Virus record (IMG/VR): IMGVR_UViG_3300008339_000501
Span: 1 to 23,325 of that record
From: a virus
Length of the DNA stretch: 23,325 nucleotides
Reading direction: 5' to 3' (one strand)
A model generated the notes under the pieces. That model saw nothing but the letters and a program-made list of their open reading frames with translations, ran no database searches and had not been told where the DNA came from. Numbering within the stretch: the first letter of the stretch is position 1; each line of letters opens with the position of its first letter. Position numbers and translations under genes: made by a program. Shown here in pieces: positions 12,111 to 18,645 of this stretch.

Positions 12111-12307
12111 GAAAAAACACAGGTGGGCCAGCGTTCCCGACGAAACCGGGGCACTGGATGGAGGAAGGCATGTCGCTCCGCGATTACTTCGCGGCGAAGG
12201 CAATGGCGGGTGCGGCAGGTGAAAATTACAAACCACACGAAATCGCGGCATGGGCGTATAAAATGGCTGATGCAATGCTGGCAGAAAAGTGGAGGGAGGA
12301 GGAATGA
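12107..12307 (+). CDS. Small conserved phage protein (66 aa)
   Basis: ATG 12107 with GAGAGGGGGAACAC upstream. GGPAFPTKPGHWMEEGMSLR followed by DYFAAKAM and a C-terminal AYKMADAMLAEK is a pattern common in short proteins of tailed phages (GGPAFP, GM-S/T-LRDYFA, ADAML). Their function is not known to me. It overlaps the polymerase gene by ATGA, so the two are probably translated together. Confidence 0.75.
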   Translation: MRKNTGGPAFPTKPGHWMEEGMSLRDYFAAKAMAGAAGENYKPHEIAAWAYKMADAMLAEKWREEE

Positions 12308-14109
12308 AAATCATCACCATCGACTTTGAAACCTACTACGATAAAGAATTTTCGTTGTCAAAGATGACAACGGAGGAATACATCCGCGACCCACAATTTG
12401 AAGTCATTGGTGTTGGGGTTAAAGAGAATGATAGCGAAGCCGTTTGGTTCAGCGGAACACACGACGAAATCCGGGGGTTCCTTCGACAATATGATTGGGC
12501 CGACGTAATCGCAATCGCTCACAACGCAATGTTTGACGCCGCAATTTTATCGTGGATTTTCGACATCCGCCCCTACATGTGGGTCGATACGTTGTCCTTG
12601 GCGAGGGCGGTAGATGGGTTGGAAGTTTCTGGTTCACTTAAAGCCGCTGCTGAAAGATACGGTTTGGGCGTCAAAGGCACCGAGGTTGTCAACGCATTAG
12701 CACTACGCCGACAGGATTTTTACCCTGAGCAGTTGGCGCGGTATGGGGAATACTGCAAGAACGATTGTGATTTGACTAGGGATTTGCTTGATGTCTACAT
12801 AGATAAAGTTTCTCGACTTGAGCTTCAAGTTATCGATTTAACTATTAAGATGTTTAGTGAACCGTTGTTAGAGCTGGACTTACCGTTGCTAGAACAACAT
12901 CTGATGGATGTGAAACAACGGAAAGATATGTTGCTGCAAGCGTGCGAGTCTGAGCCTGAGTTGCTTAACTCCAATCCTAAGTTTGCTGAAGTATTGATGT
13001 CGTTGGGCGTAACGCCGCCGATGAAGACTAGCCTTACTACCGGCAAGGAAGCCTTCGCCTTTGCCAAAACCGACGAGGGACTGAAGGAATTACTAGAGCA
13101 TCCTGACGAGCGGGTGCAGGCGCTTGTTGCTGCACGTCTGGGCACCAAATCAACATTGGAGGAGTCGCGCACCGAGCGTTTTATCGGCATTGCCAAGCGT
13201 GGTTCCTTACCAGTTCCCTTAAAATATTACGCCGCACATACTGGAAGGTGGGGCGGTACGGATAAACTTAACTTACAGAACCTTCCAAGCCGGGGGCAGA
13301 ACACGTTGAAGAACGCCATCCTGCCGCCGCCGGGGCATGTGATTATCGATTGTGATAGCAGCCAGATTGAAGCACGGGTGCTGGCATGGTTGGCCGGTCA
13401 GGATGATTTAGTACAAGCGTTTGCCAACAAGGAAGACGTGTACAAGATTATGGCGTCCAAGATTTATAACAAATCGGTTGGTGAAATATCCAAAGACGAA
13501 CGTTTCATGGGTAAGACGGTAGTGCTTGGCTGTGGTTACGGTCTTGGTGCCGCGAAGTTCCAAGCATCATTGAAAACGGCGAAGGTTGATTTATCACTAG
13601 AAGAGTGTCAGGGCATTATCAATACGTACCGAGAAACGTATACAAGAATACCTGCGCTGTGGAGGCAAGCACAAAGGTGCCTTGATGCAATGCAAGCTGG
13701 TCAGACGGCACCCATTGGCGTATGTCCTGATGCTTTGTTCTTAAATAAATACGGCTTCGTGTTACCCAGTGGATACTTATTACGTTATTCAGAGCTTGAA
13801 CGCGATACGGAAAATCAGTACAGCTACAAGACGCGCAATGGCAGAGTGAAGATATATGGCGGGAAAGTTGTGGAAAACGTCACTCAGGCCATAGCGCGGT
13901 GCGTCATAGCCGAGCAGATGGTGCGCATCTCAAAGAAGTACCGGCCTGCCTTGACTGTTCACGACGCGATTGCGATTGTTGTCCCGCTGGCCGAAGCTGA
14001 AGGGGCGCAGCAGTGGATTGAAAAATGTATGAGTACGCCGCCTACATGGGCGACGGGCTTGCCCTTGGCGTGTGAAAGTGGTATTGGAGACAATTACGGT
14101 GAATGTTGA
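12304..14109 (+). CDS. Family A DNA polymerase with 3'-5' exonuclease (601 aa)
   Basis: N-terminal DnaQ-like exonuclease: DFET (D7/E9), AHNAMFD (N74/D78) and YCKND (Y150/D154). Polymerase domain: TGRWGG with NLQNLPSR (313-330), motif A VIIDCDSSQIEAR (D349/D351), motif B region RFMGKTVVLGCGYG (400-413), VTQAIARCVIAEQM (526-539), and motif C TVHDAIAIV (H553-D554). The usual HDE is HDA here. There is no 5' nuclease domain, as expected of phage polymerases. ATG 12304 follows GGGAGGAGGA. It is the replicative polymerase candidate and works with the primase/helicase encoded at 18646. Confidence 0.92.
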   Translation: MKIITIDFETYYDKEFSLSKMTTEEYIRDPQFEVIGVGVKENDSEAVWFSGTHDEIRGFLRQYDWADVIAIAHNAMFDAAILSWIFDIRPYMWVDTLSLARAVDGLEVSGSLKAAAERYGLGVKGTEVVNALALRRQDFYPEQLARYGEYCKNDCDLTRDLLDVYIDKVSRLELQVIDLTIKMFSEPLLELDLPLLEQHLMDVKQRKDMLLQACESEPELLNSNPKFAEVLMSLGVTPPMKTSLTTGKEAFAFAKTDEGLKELLEHPDERVQALVAARLGTKSTLEESRTERFIGIAKRGSLPVPLKYYAAHTGRWGGTDKLNLQNLPSRGQNTLKNAILPPPGHVIIDCDSSQIEARVLAWLAGQDDLVQAFANKEDVYKIMASKIYNKSVGEISKDERFMGKTVVLGCGYGLGAAKFQASLKTAKVDLSLEECQGIINTYRETYTRIPALWRQAQRCLDAMQAGQTAPIGVCPDALFLNKYGFVLPSGYLLRYSELERDTENQYSYKTRNGRVKIYGGKVVENVTQAIARCVIAEQMVRISKKYRPALTVHDAIAIVVPLAEAEGAQQWIEKCMSTPPTWATGLPLACESGIGDNYGEC

Positions 14110-14299
14110 CGACTACGCGGTATTCGTTACCGACATTAGAAATAAAATGCGAAAATTGGAAGATTTTTGTTTGAAAGCAGAAGTCGGCGCAACATCAGAA
14201 GAATTTAATGATGCGTTTGGTTTTACTAACGAAATCAAAATTTCCATAATGAATATAGAAAACTACATGCGAATACAAAGGTATAAGCAAAGGAAATAA
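14099..14299 (+). CDS. Small hypothetical helical protein, GTG start (66 aa)
   Basis: GTG 14099 is chosen because GGAG (14086-14089) is 9 bp upstream; it overlaps the polymerase end by 11 bp. A start at 14072 would lie deeper in the polymerase gene. The product (VNVDDYAVFVTDIRNKMRKL...) is helical and charged. Not recognised. Confidence 0.6.
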   Translation: MNVDDYAVFVTDIRNKMRKLEDFCLKAEVGATSEEFNDAFGFTNEIKISIMNIENYMRIQRYKQRK

Positions 14300-14300
14300 C

Positions 14301-14966
14301 ATGGCATCTTGGTCATACTCTTCGTTGAATCTGTTTAAGCAATGCCCTAGAAAATATTATCGTATACGTGTAGTTAAAGATATTGTTGAGCCTCAAGCAG
14401 AGCACTTGATCTACGGCACAGAAGTTCATAAAGCCGCCGAAGAGTATGGCCGTGACGGCACCCCCATCCCTACCAAGTACGACTACATAAAGCCCTACGT
14501 AGATACGTTGTTGAAGTCTCCCGGTACTCAGTTGTTTGAGTACGAGATGGGATTGACGAAAGAATTGACTCCCTGTGAGTTCTCTTCCCCTAACGTATGG
14601 TGGCGGGGCATTGCCGATTTTCTTGCGGTGCCAGAGGGCGATAAGTCAGCGATTCTGGTTGACTATAAGACCAGTAAAAGCGCCCGTTATGCGGATACTT
14701 CGCAGTTAGAACTTCTGTCTCTTGCTATATTTGCGCATTTTCCGCACATCGATATTGTCAACGCAGGCTTGTTGTTTGTGGTAAGTAAAGAATTTATCGA
14801 GATTGAACTTGATAGAAACCACCAACAAGAACTGTGGAAGAAGTGGATAAAAGAAACGGATAGACTAGACAAATGTTTCGAGTACAATACTTGGAACCCG
14901 AGTCCTAACTTCACATGCCGCAACTACTGTCCGGTATTGGACTGCGAGCATAACGGGAGAAATTAA
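14301..14966 (+). CDS. Cas4/RecB-like PD-(D/E)XK nuclease with Fe-S cysteines (221 aa)
   Basis: Nuclease pieces in order: YSSLNLFKQCPRKYY (residues 6-20), GTEVHKA (H43), GIADFLAV (D106), LVDYKTSK (D121-x-K123) and Q135 in the following helix. C15 with C206, C210 and C215 matches the four-cysteine iron-sulfur arrangement of Cas4 and AddB nucleases. These enzymes degrade DNA ends with 5'-3' polarity (family knowledge). The length is that of Cas4, but there is no CRISPR locus, and many phages carry such a gene for recombination. It lies one base after the previous stop. Confidence 0.85.
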   Translation: MASWSYSSLNLFKQCPRKYYRIRVVKDIVEPQAEHLIYGTEVHKAAEEYGRDGTPIPTKYDYIKPYVDTLLKSPGTQLFEYEMGLTKELTPCEFSSPNVWWRGIADFLAVPEGDKSAILVDYKTSKSARYADTSQLELLSLAIFAHFPHIDIVNAGLLFVVSKEFIEIELDRNHQQELWKKWIKETDRLDKCFEYNTWNPSPNFTCRNYCPVLDCEHNGRN

Positions 14967-15263
14967 ATGCCTTATGTGAACAAACCACGTCCCTATAAGA
15001 AAGAATACGAACAACAGAAGGCCCGAGGGGAAAACCCAGCACGGGCGGCGCGTGAGCGTGCGCGGTACGAGTTTGATAACCCCGGTAAAGACGGCAAGGT
15101 CATCAAACGGAAGGGCAAGGACATTGAACATATCAAACCCTTAAGCAAAGGTGGCGACTCTTCTCTATCTAATTTGCGCCTTGAATCTCCAAGCGACAAC
15201 CGAAGTTTTTATAGGAACAGTGACCACACGGTTAAGAAGAACGTTTCCCGAAAGAAAAAATAA
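14967..15263 (+). CDS. HNH endonuclease (98 aa)
   Basis: KDIEHIKPLSKGGDSSLSNL with LESPSDNRSF (51-81) is an HNH core with H55, N69 and N78. The usual first DH is EH here. The N-terminus is basic and Arg/Lys-rich. There is no zinc-finger cysteine pair in this protein, but the next gene encodes one. It starts directly after the Cas4-like stop, with GGGAGAAATTAA as ribosome-binding site. It may be a free-standing HNH or part of the recombination set. Confidence 0.82.
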   Translation: MPYVNKPRPYKKEYEQQKARGENPARAARERARYEFDNPGKDGKVIKRKGKDIEHIKPLSKGGDSSLSNLRLESPSDNRSFYRNSDHTVKKNVSRKKK

Positions 15264-15472
15264 TGTCATTCGGGCATCCATATGTTTCATACGGTGTAAA
15301 ACAATGTCCTGTATGTAAAGAAAATAAAACTCTTGAATCATACTCACATAAATCGGGAGCTAAAGACGGGCATCAAGTAACATGCAAAGCGTGTGTTAAC
15401 GCCAAACTGTACAAGAAAAATTCTGTTAAATACGAAAGACGTTTAAGTAAATATTTCAAATACGAAACATAA
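15263..15472 (+). CDS. Zinc-ribbon-like small protein (69 aa)
   Basis: Starts by TAATG overlap at 15263. CPVCKENK (C15, C18) and CKAC (C41, C44) form a four-cysteine site around a turn (HKSGAKDGHQVT), as in short phage zinc proteins that are often encoded next to HNH enzymes. The C-terminus is basic. It may bind nucleic acid; it may also be a split-off part of an HNH protein. Confidence 0.7.
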   Translation: MSFGHPYVSYGVKQCPVCKENKTLESYSHKSGAKDGHQVTCKACVNAKLYKKNSVKYERRLSKYFKYET

Positions 15473-15477
15473 GACCA

Positions 15478-17040
15478 ATGGAAATCATACATAATAAATA
15501 CTTGACAGTACGTACGAGAAACCCAGACAAAATTACAAACATTCTAAACAAAAGCAGAGTCATTAAAACAGAAAACGATGTTCACACTGTATCGGTACGG
15601 TGGGAATTGTATGAAGCGCAACAACTGCGCCGACTGAAAATCAAGAACGTCCCTAGCCCGATTCTGCGCGACTATGGCTGGCCGGGGCTGTATCAGCCAA
15701 TGGAACACCAGCGCACGACAGCGGAGTTCCTGACCCTGCACACAAGGGCGTATTGCTTCAACGAGCAGGGCACAGGCAAGACCGCAAGCGCCATTTGGGC
15801 GTCCGACTACCTCATGGAGCAGGACTATATAAAACGGGTGCTGGTAGTCTGCCCGCTGTCGATTATGCAGGCGGCTTGGCAAGCGGATTTATTTAAGTTT
15901 GCTATCCACCGTAAGGTTGGTATCGCACATGGAAACCGTGAGAAACGGAAACAAATTATCAACGGTGATTATGAATACGTAATCATTAACTATGATGGGA
16001 TTGAAATTGTCTTGCCAGAACTAATGGCTGGTAAATTTGATTTGGTAATCATAGACGAAGCGAACGCATACAAAACTTCTACTACTAAACGTTGGAAAGC
16101 TATGCGGAAGTTAGTGACTTCTAACACATGGTTGTGGTTGATGACGGGCACGCCTGCTGCACAGTCCCCTGCCGATGCGTATGGACTTGGTAAACTATGC
16201 ACGCCAGAGAACGTCCCCAAATTTTTTGGGTCATTCAAAGAGTCGGTGATGCACAACATCTCCAGATTTAAGTGGACACCCAAACCCGATGCGTCTGCCA
16301 AAGTTCATGCTGCATTGCAGCCAGCAATTCGGTTTACTAAAAAAGAATGTTTGGATTTGCCGGATGTGACCTATGTAGACCGAGAAGCTCCGTTGACACC
16401 ACAGCAACAGAAGTATTACGATATTTTGCGTAAAGATATGTTGATGACCGCAGGCGACGAAGAAGTTATATCGCAAAACGCGGCAGTTAACCTTAGCAAA
16501 TTGCTTCAAATTTCTGGTGGCGCGGTGTACAGTAATTCGGGTACGCCGTTGGAGTTTGATGTATCTAATAGGTTAAACGTAGTTGAAGAAGTGATTAACG
16601 AAGCTAGTGCGAAAGTGCTTGTCTTTGTGCCGTACAAACATACTATCGAACTTTTGAAAAGCCATTTGAAAAAGAACAACATTCCTTGTGAAGTTATTTC
16701 TGGGGAAGTGCCGGTTAACAAACGAAACGATATTTTCCATACGTTTCAAGAGAAAGGCGAAGACGTTCTGAAGGTTCTGATTATTCAGCCAATGGCAGCT
16801 TCGCATGGCGTGACGCTAACGGCAGCTAACGTGATTATTTGGTACTCCCCGGTGCCGTCTATTGAAACCTACTTGCAGGCGAACGCCCGCATCGACCGGC
16901 AGGGGCAAAAGAATCCTATGACTGTGGTGCATATCGCGGGCAGTGGGATGGAGAAGAAAGTGTACAAAGCGTTGCAGGAAAAGCTGACGCACCACACTTC
17001 GCTAATCGACCTGTACAAACAGGAAATCGGGGTTGCATGA
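15478..17040 (+). CDS. SNF2-type DEAD/DEAH helicase (520 aa)
   Basis: Walker A NEQGTGKTASAIW (95-107), motif Ia VLVVCPLSIM, motif II IIDEANAYK (DEAN, 193-196), motif III LMTGTPAAQSP (221-231), and in the C-terminal lobe LQANARIDRQGQ (motif VI). This is the single-domain phage SNF2-like translocase usual in replication blocks. No clear ribosome-binding site precedes ATG 15478, which is 5 bp after the previous stop, so translation may be coupled. Probable role in replication or recombination fork remodelling. Confidence 0.9.
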   Translation: MEIIHNKYLTVRTRNPDKITNILNKSRVIKTENDVHTVSVRWELYEAQQLRRLKIKNVPSPILRDYGWPGLYQPMEHQRTTAEFLTLHTRAYCFNEQGTGKTASAIWASDYLMEQDYIKRVLVVCPLSIMQAAWQADLFKFAIHRKVGIAHGNREKRKQIINGDYEYVIINYDGIEIVLPELMAGKFDLVIIDEANAYKTSTTKRWKAMRKLVTSNTWLWLMTGTPAAQSPADAYGLGKLCTPENVPKFFGSFKESVMHNISRFKWTPKPDASAKVHAALQPAIRFTKKECLDLPDVTYVDREAPLTPQQQKYYDILRKDMLMTAGDEEVISQNAAVNLSKLLQISGGAVYSNSGTPLEFDVSNRLNVVEEVINEASAKVLVFVPYKHTIELLKSHLKKNNIPCEVISGEVPVNKRNDIFHTFQEKGEDVLKVLIIQPMAASHGVTLTAANVIIWYSPVPSIETYLQANARIDRQGQKNPMTVVHIAGSGMEKKVYKALQEKLTHHTSLIDLYKQEIGVA

Positions 17041-17065
17041 CCTCATTTTTTGGCGTAGGGTAGTT

Positions 17066-17082
17066 GACAAAGTAAATAAAGA
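17066..17082 (+). repeat. Copy of DUF3310 gene start
   Basis: GACAAAGTAAATAAAGA is identical to 10646-10662 at the start of the DUF3310 gene, and in the same frame as the 17090 gene it would read VDKVNKED. It is a short duplication, probably retained as a leader with a ribosome-binding site. Confidence 0.7.
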
Positions 17083-17089
17083 GGACACA

Positions 17090-17479
17090 ATGGAACGCTC
17101 AGTTGAAGAAATCGTCGCCATCTACATCCAGATGCGGGACAAAAAGAAAGCCATTCAAGACGAGGCAGACAAGAAAATTGCCGAGATTGAAGAGGATATG
17201 AAGGTGCTGACTGAGCATCTTCTAGCAGTATGTAATGACGCTGGAGCCGACAGCATCCGCACAGGGGCGGGCACCGTCATGCGGGGGATTAAGACTCGTT
17301 ACTGGACGAGCAATTGGGAAGCCCTATACGACTTAATTGTTGACAATGATGCGTTTGGGTTGCTTGAGAAACGGATTCAGCAGACGAACATGAAACAGTT
17401 TCTGGAAGACAATCCAGATTTGTTTCCCGAAGGATTGAACGTAGACAAGGAGTACACAATCACCATAAGACGTAAATAA
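17090..17479 (+). CDS. Coiled-coil phage protein (129 aa)
   Basis: ATG 17090 after AAAGAGGACACA. Residues ~10-45 form a charged heptad-like helix (QMRDKKKAIQDEADKKIAEI), followed by a mixed domain with TRYWTSNWEALYDLIVDNDA and a C-terminal basic strand. It lies between a helicase and a candidate ssDNA-binding protein gene, so a replication or recombination accessory role is likely (context only). It vaguely resembles Gp157-type phage proteins, but I do not assign it. Confidence 0.7.
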   Translation: MERSVEEIVAIYIQMRDKKKAIQDEADKKIAEIEEDMKVLTEHLLAVCNDAGADSIRTGAGTVMRGIKTRYWTSNWEALYDLIVDNDAFGLLEKRIQQTNMKQFLEDNPDLFPEGLNVDKEYTITIRRK

Positions 17480-17520
17480 GAAGTTATTTAGAAGTTATTT
17501 AGAATCATTTAGGAGTATTT
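17479..17520 (+). repeat. Short direct repeats forming the leader of the next gene
   Basis: AGAAGTTATTT twice (17479-17489, 17490-17500), then AGAATCATTT and AGGAGTATTT. The last unit is the ribosome-binding site of the gene at 17521. It looks like slippage-made spacing between stop and start. Confidence 0.85.
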
Positions 17521-18384
17521 ATGAGTAACGATATTGTCCCGTTTTCTTTGGATTCTGTGCCGGATTACATTCGTCAGGAAGGCCAGACCGAGTTAGCCAA
17601 GAGCCTGCTGAAGAGCGGCAACAGCAAGCGCATATCCGTGCGTGGTAAGAAGTTCCGGCTTGTTGTGGGTGGGGAGGAAATTGCCACTCGCGCCGAACCG
17701 CATCTGGATGTGGTCATCGTGGCCGTCGCCAAAGACTACAACCGGCAGTACTACGCCAACGAGTATGACCCGAAGGCAGAAGCTGAACCGCCGACCTGTT
17801 GGTCACCGGATGGTCGTAAGCCGCACGCGAGTGTGGAAGCGCCGCTCCATGCCAACTGCAACGAGTGCCCCAAGAACGTCAAGGGTTCCGGCGCACGTAA
17901 TACTAAAGCGTGCCGTACTAAGCGCCGTATTGCGGTAGCGTTGGCCGGTGATGTTGGTGGTGGCGTGTATATGTTTGAACTTCCGGGTACGTCAGTATTT
18001 GGCACCGGGGATTCGACTCACATGCCGTTCGACCAATACGCCAACTTGGTGGGGTCTCAGGGCTTCTCCGTTGACCGTGTGGTCACCCGTGCGCGGTTTG
18101 ATGATGAGGCTGACCAGCCGAAGGTGTGCTTCTCTGCGATTGGGTTCCCGGCGATGCTGGACATTCCGAAGATTAAGGAACTGTCAGCGTCCCCCGAGGC
18201 GAAGAACGCCATCACCATGACGGTGTATCAGGCCGACAAGGAAGCTAAAGAGGCTGCACTTCCTGAGTCAATAGCGGAACCTACTGCGCGGCCCAGCGCC
18301 AAGAAGGAAACGGTTAGCCCCAAGAAAGACCTTGAGGGTGTATTGAGCAAGTTCGTCAACTCCAGCAATACGGACGACGAATAA
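17521..18384 (+). CDS. Candidate ssDNA-binding protein (287 aa)
   Basis: ATG 17521 with TAGGAG 8 bp upstream. Residues ~35-110 are strand-rich (KRISVRGKKFRLVVGGEE), followed by a cysteine cluster (C98, C117, C120, C131) that could bind zinc. The C-terminus is a Lys/Pro-rich linker ending in an acidic tail (SSNTDDE), as in ssDNA-binding proteins. It sits between helicase and primase genes, as such proteins do in many phages. No decisive motif, so the call rests on layout and tail. Confidence 0.5.
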   Translation: MSNDIVPFSLDSVPDYIRQEGQTELAKSLLKSGNSKRISVRGKKFRLVVGGEEIATRAEPHLDVVIVAVAKDYNRQYYANEYDPKAEAEPPTCWSPDGRKPHASVEAPLHANCNECPKNVKGSGARNTKACRTKRRIAVALAGDVGGGVYMFELPGTSVFGTGDSTHMPFDQYANLVGSQGFSVDRVVTRARFDDEADQPKVCFSAIGFPAMLDIPKIKELSASPEAKNAITMTVYQADKEAKEAALPESIAEPTARPSAKKETVSPKKDLEGVLSKFVNSSNTDDE

Positions 18385-18385
18385 C

Positions 18386-18628
18386 ATGGATAACCGAGGC
18401 TACAGCAAAAGAATTATTGATGCTAATGAAACGGCATCGTCTGATAGCCTCGGTGTCCTTTTAGGCCGGTATTGCATTAGTAGGGACATCCCCGTATCCG
18501 ATATTACGGGGTATTTTGGGGTATCCCGAATGGCTATATACAATTGGTTTACTGGCAAATCGGAACCGAGGAAGTACCACAGAGATAAAATAGAGACGAT
18601 ATTGCGTAGTGGGGGATGGTCAGTATAA
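18386..18628 (+). CDS. HTH DNA-binding protein, Cro/XRE-like (80 aa)
   Basis: Residues ~34-56 (DIPVSDITGYFGVSRMAIYN) form a helix-turn-helix, followed by WFTGKSEPRKYHRDKIETIL, the typical end of XRE/Cro-type domains. Starts at ATG 18386, one base after the previous stop, with no strong ribosome-binding site. Possibly a regulator of the palindrome sites or of its own unit. The position inside the replication block is unusual for a lysogeny repressor. Confidence 0.7.
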   Translation: MDNRGYSKRIIDANETASSDSLGVLLGRYCISRDIPVSDITGYFGVSRMAIYNWFTGKSEPRKYHRDKIETILRSGGWSV

Positions 18629-18645
18629 CGAATTAGAGAATCAAA

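Noticed and set aside
17064-17091. Promoter from TTGACA at 17064
   Set aside because: No acceptable -10 at the right distance; the sequence is better explained as a copy of the DUF3310 gene start.
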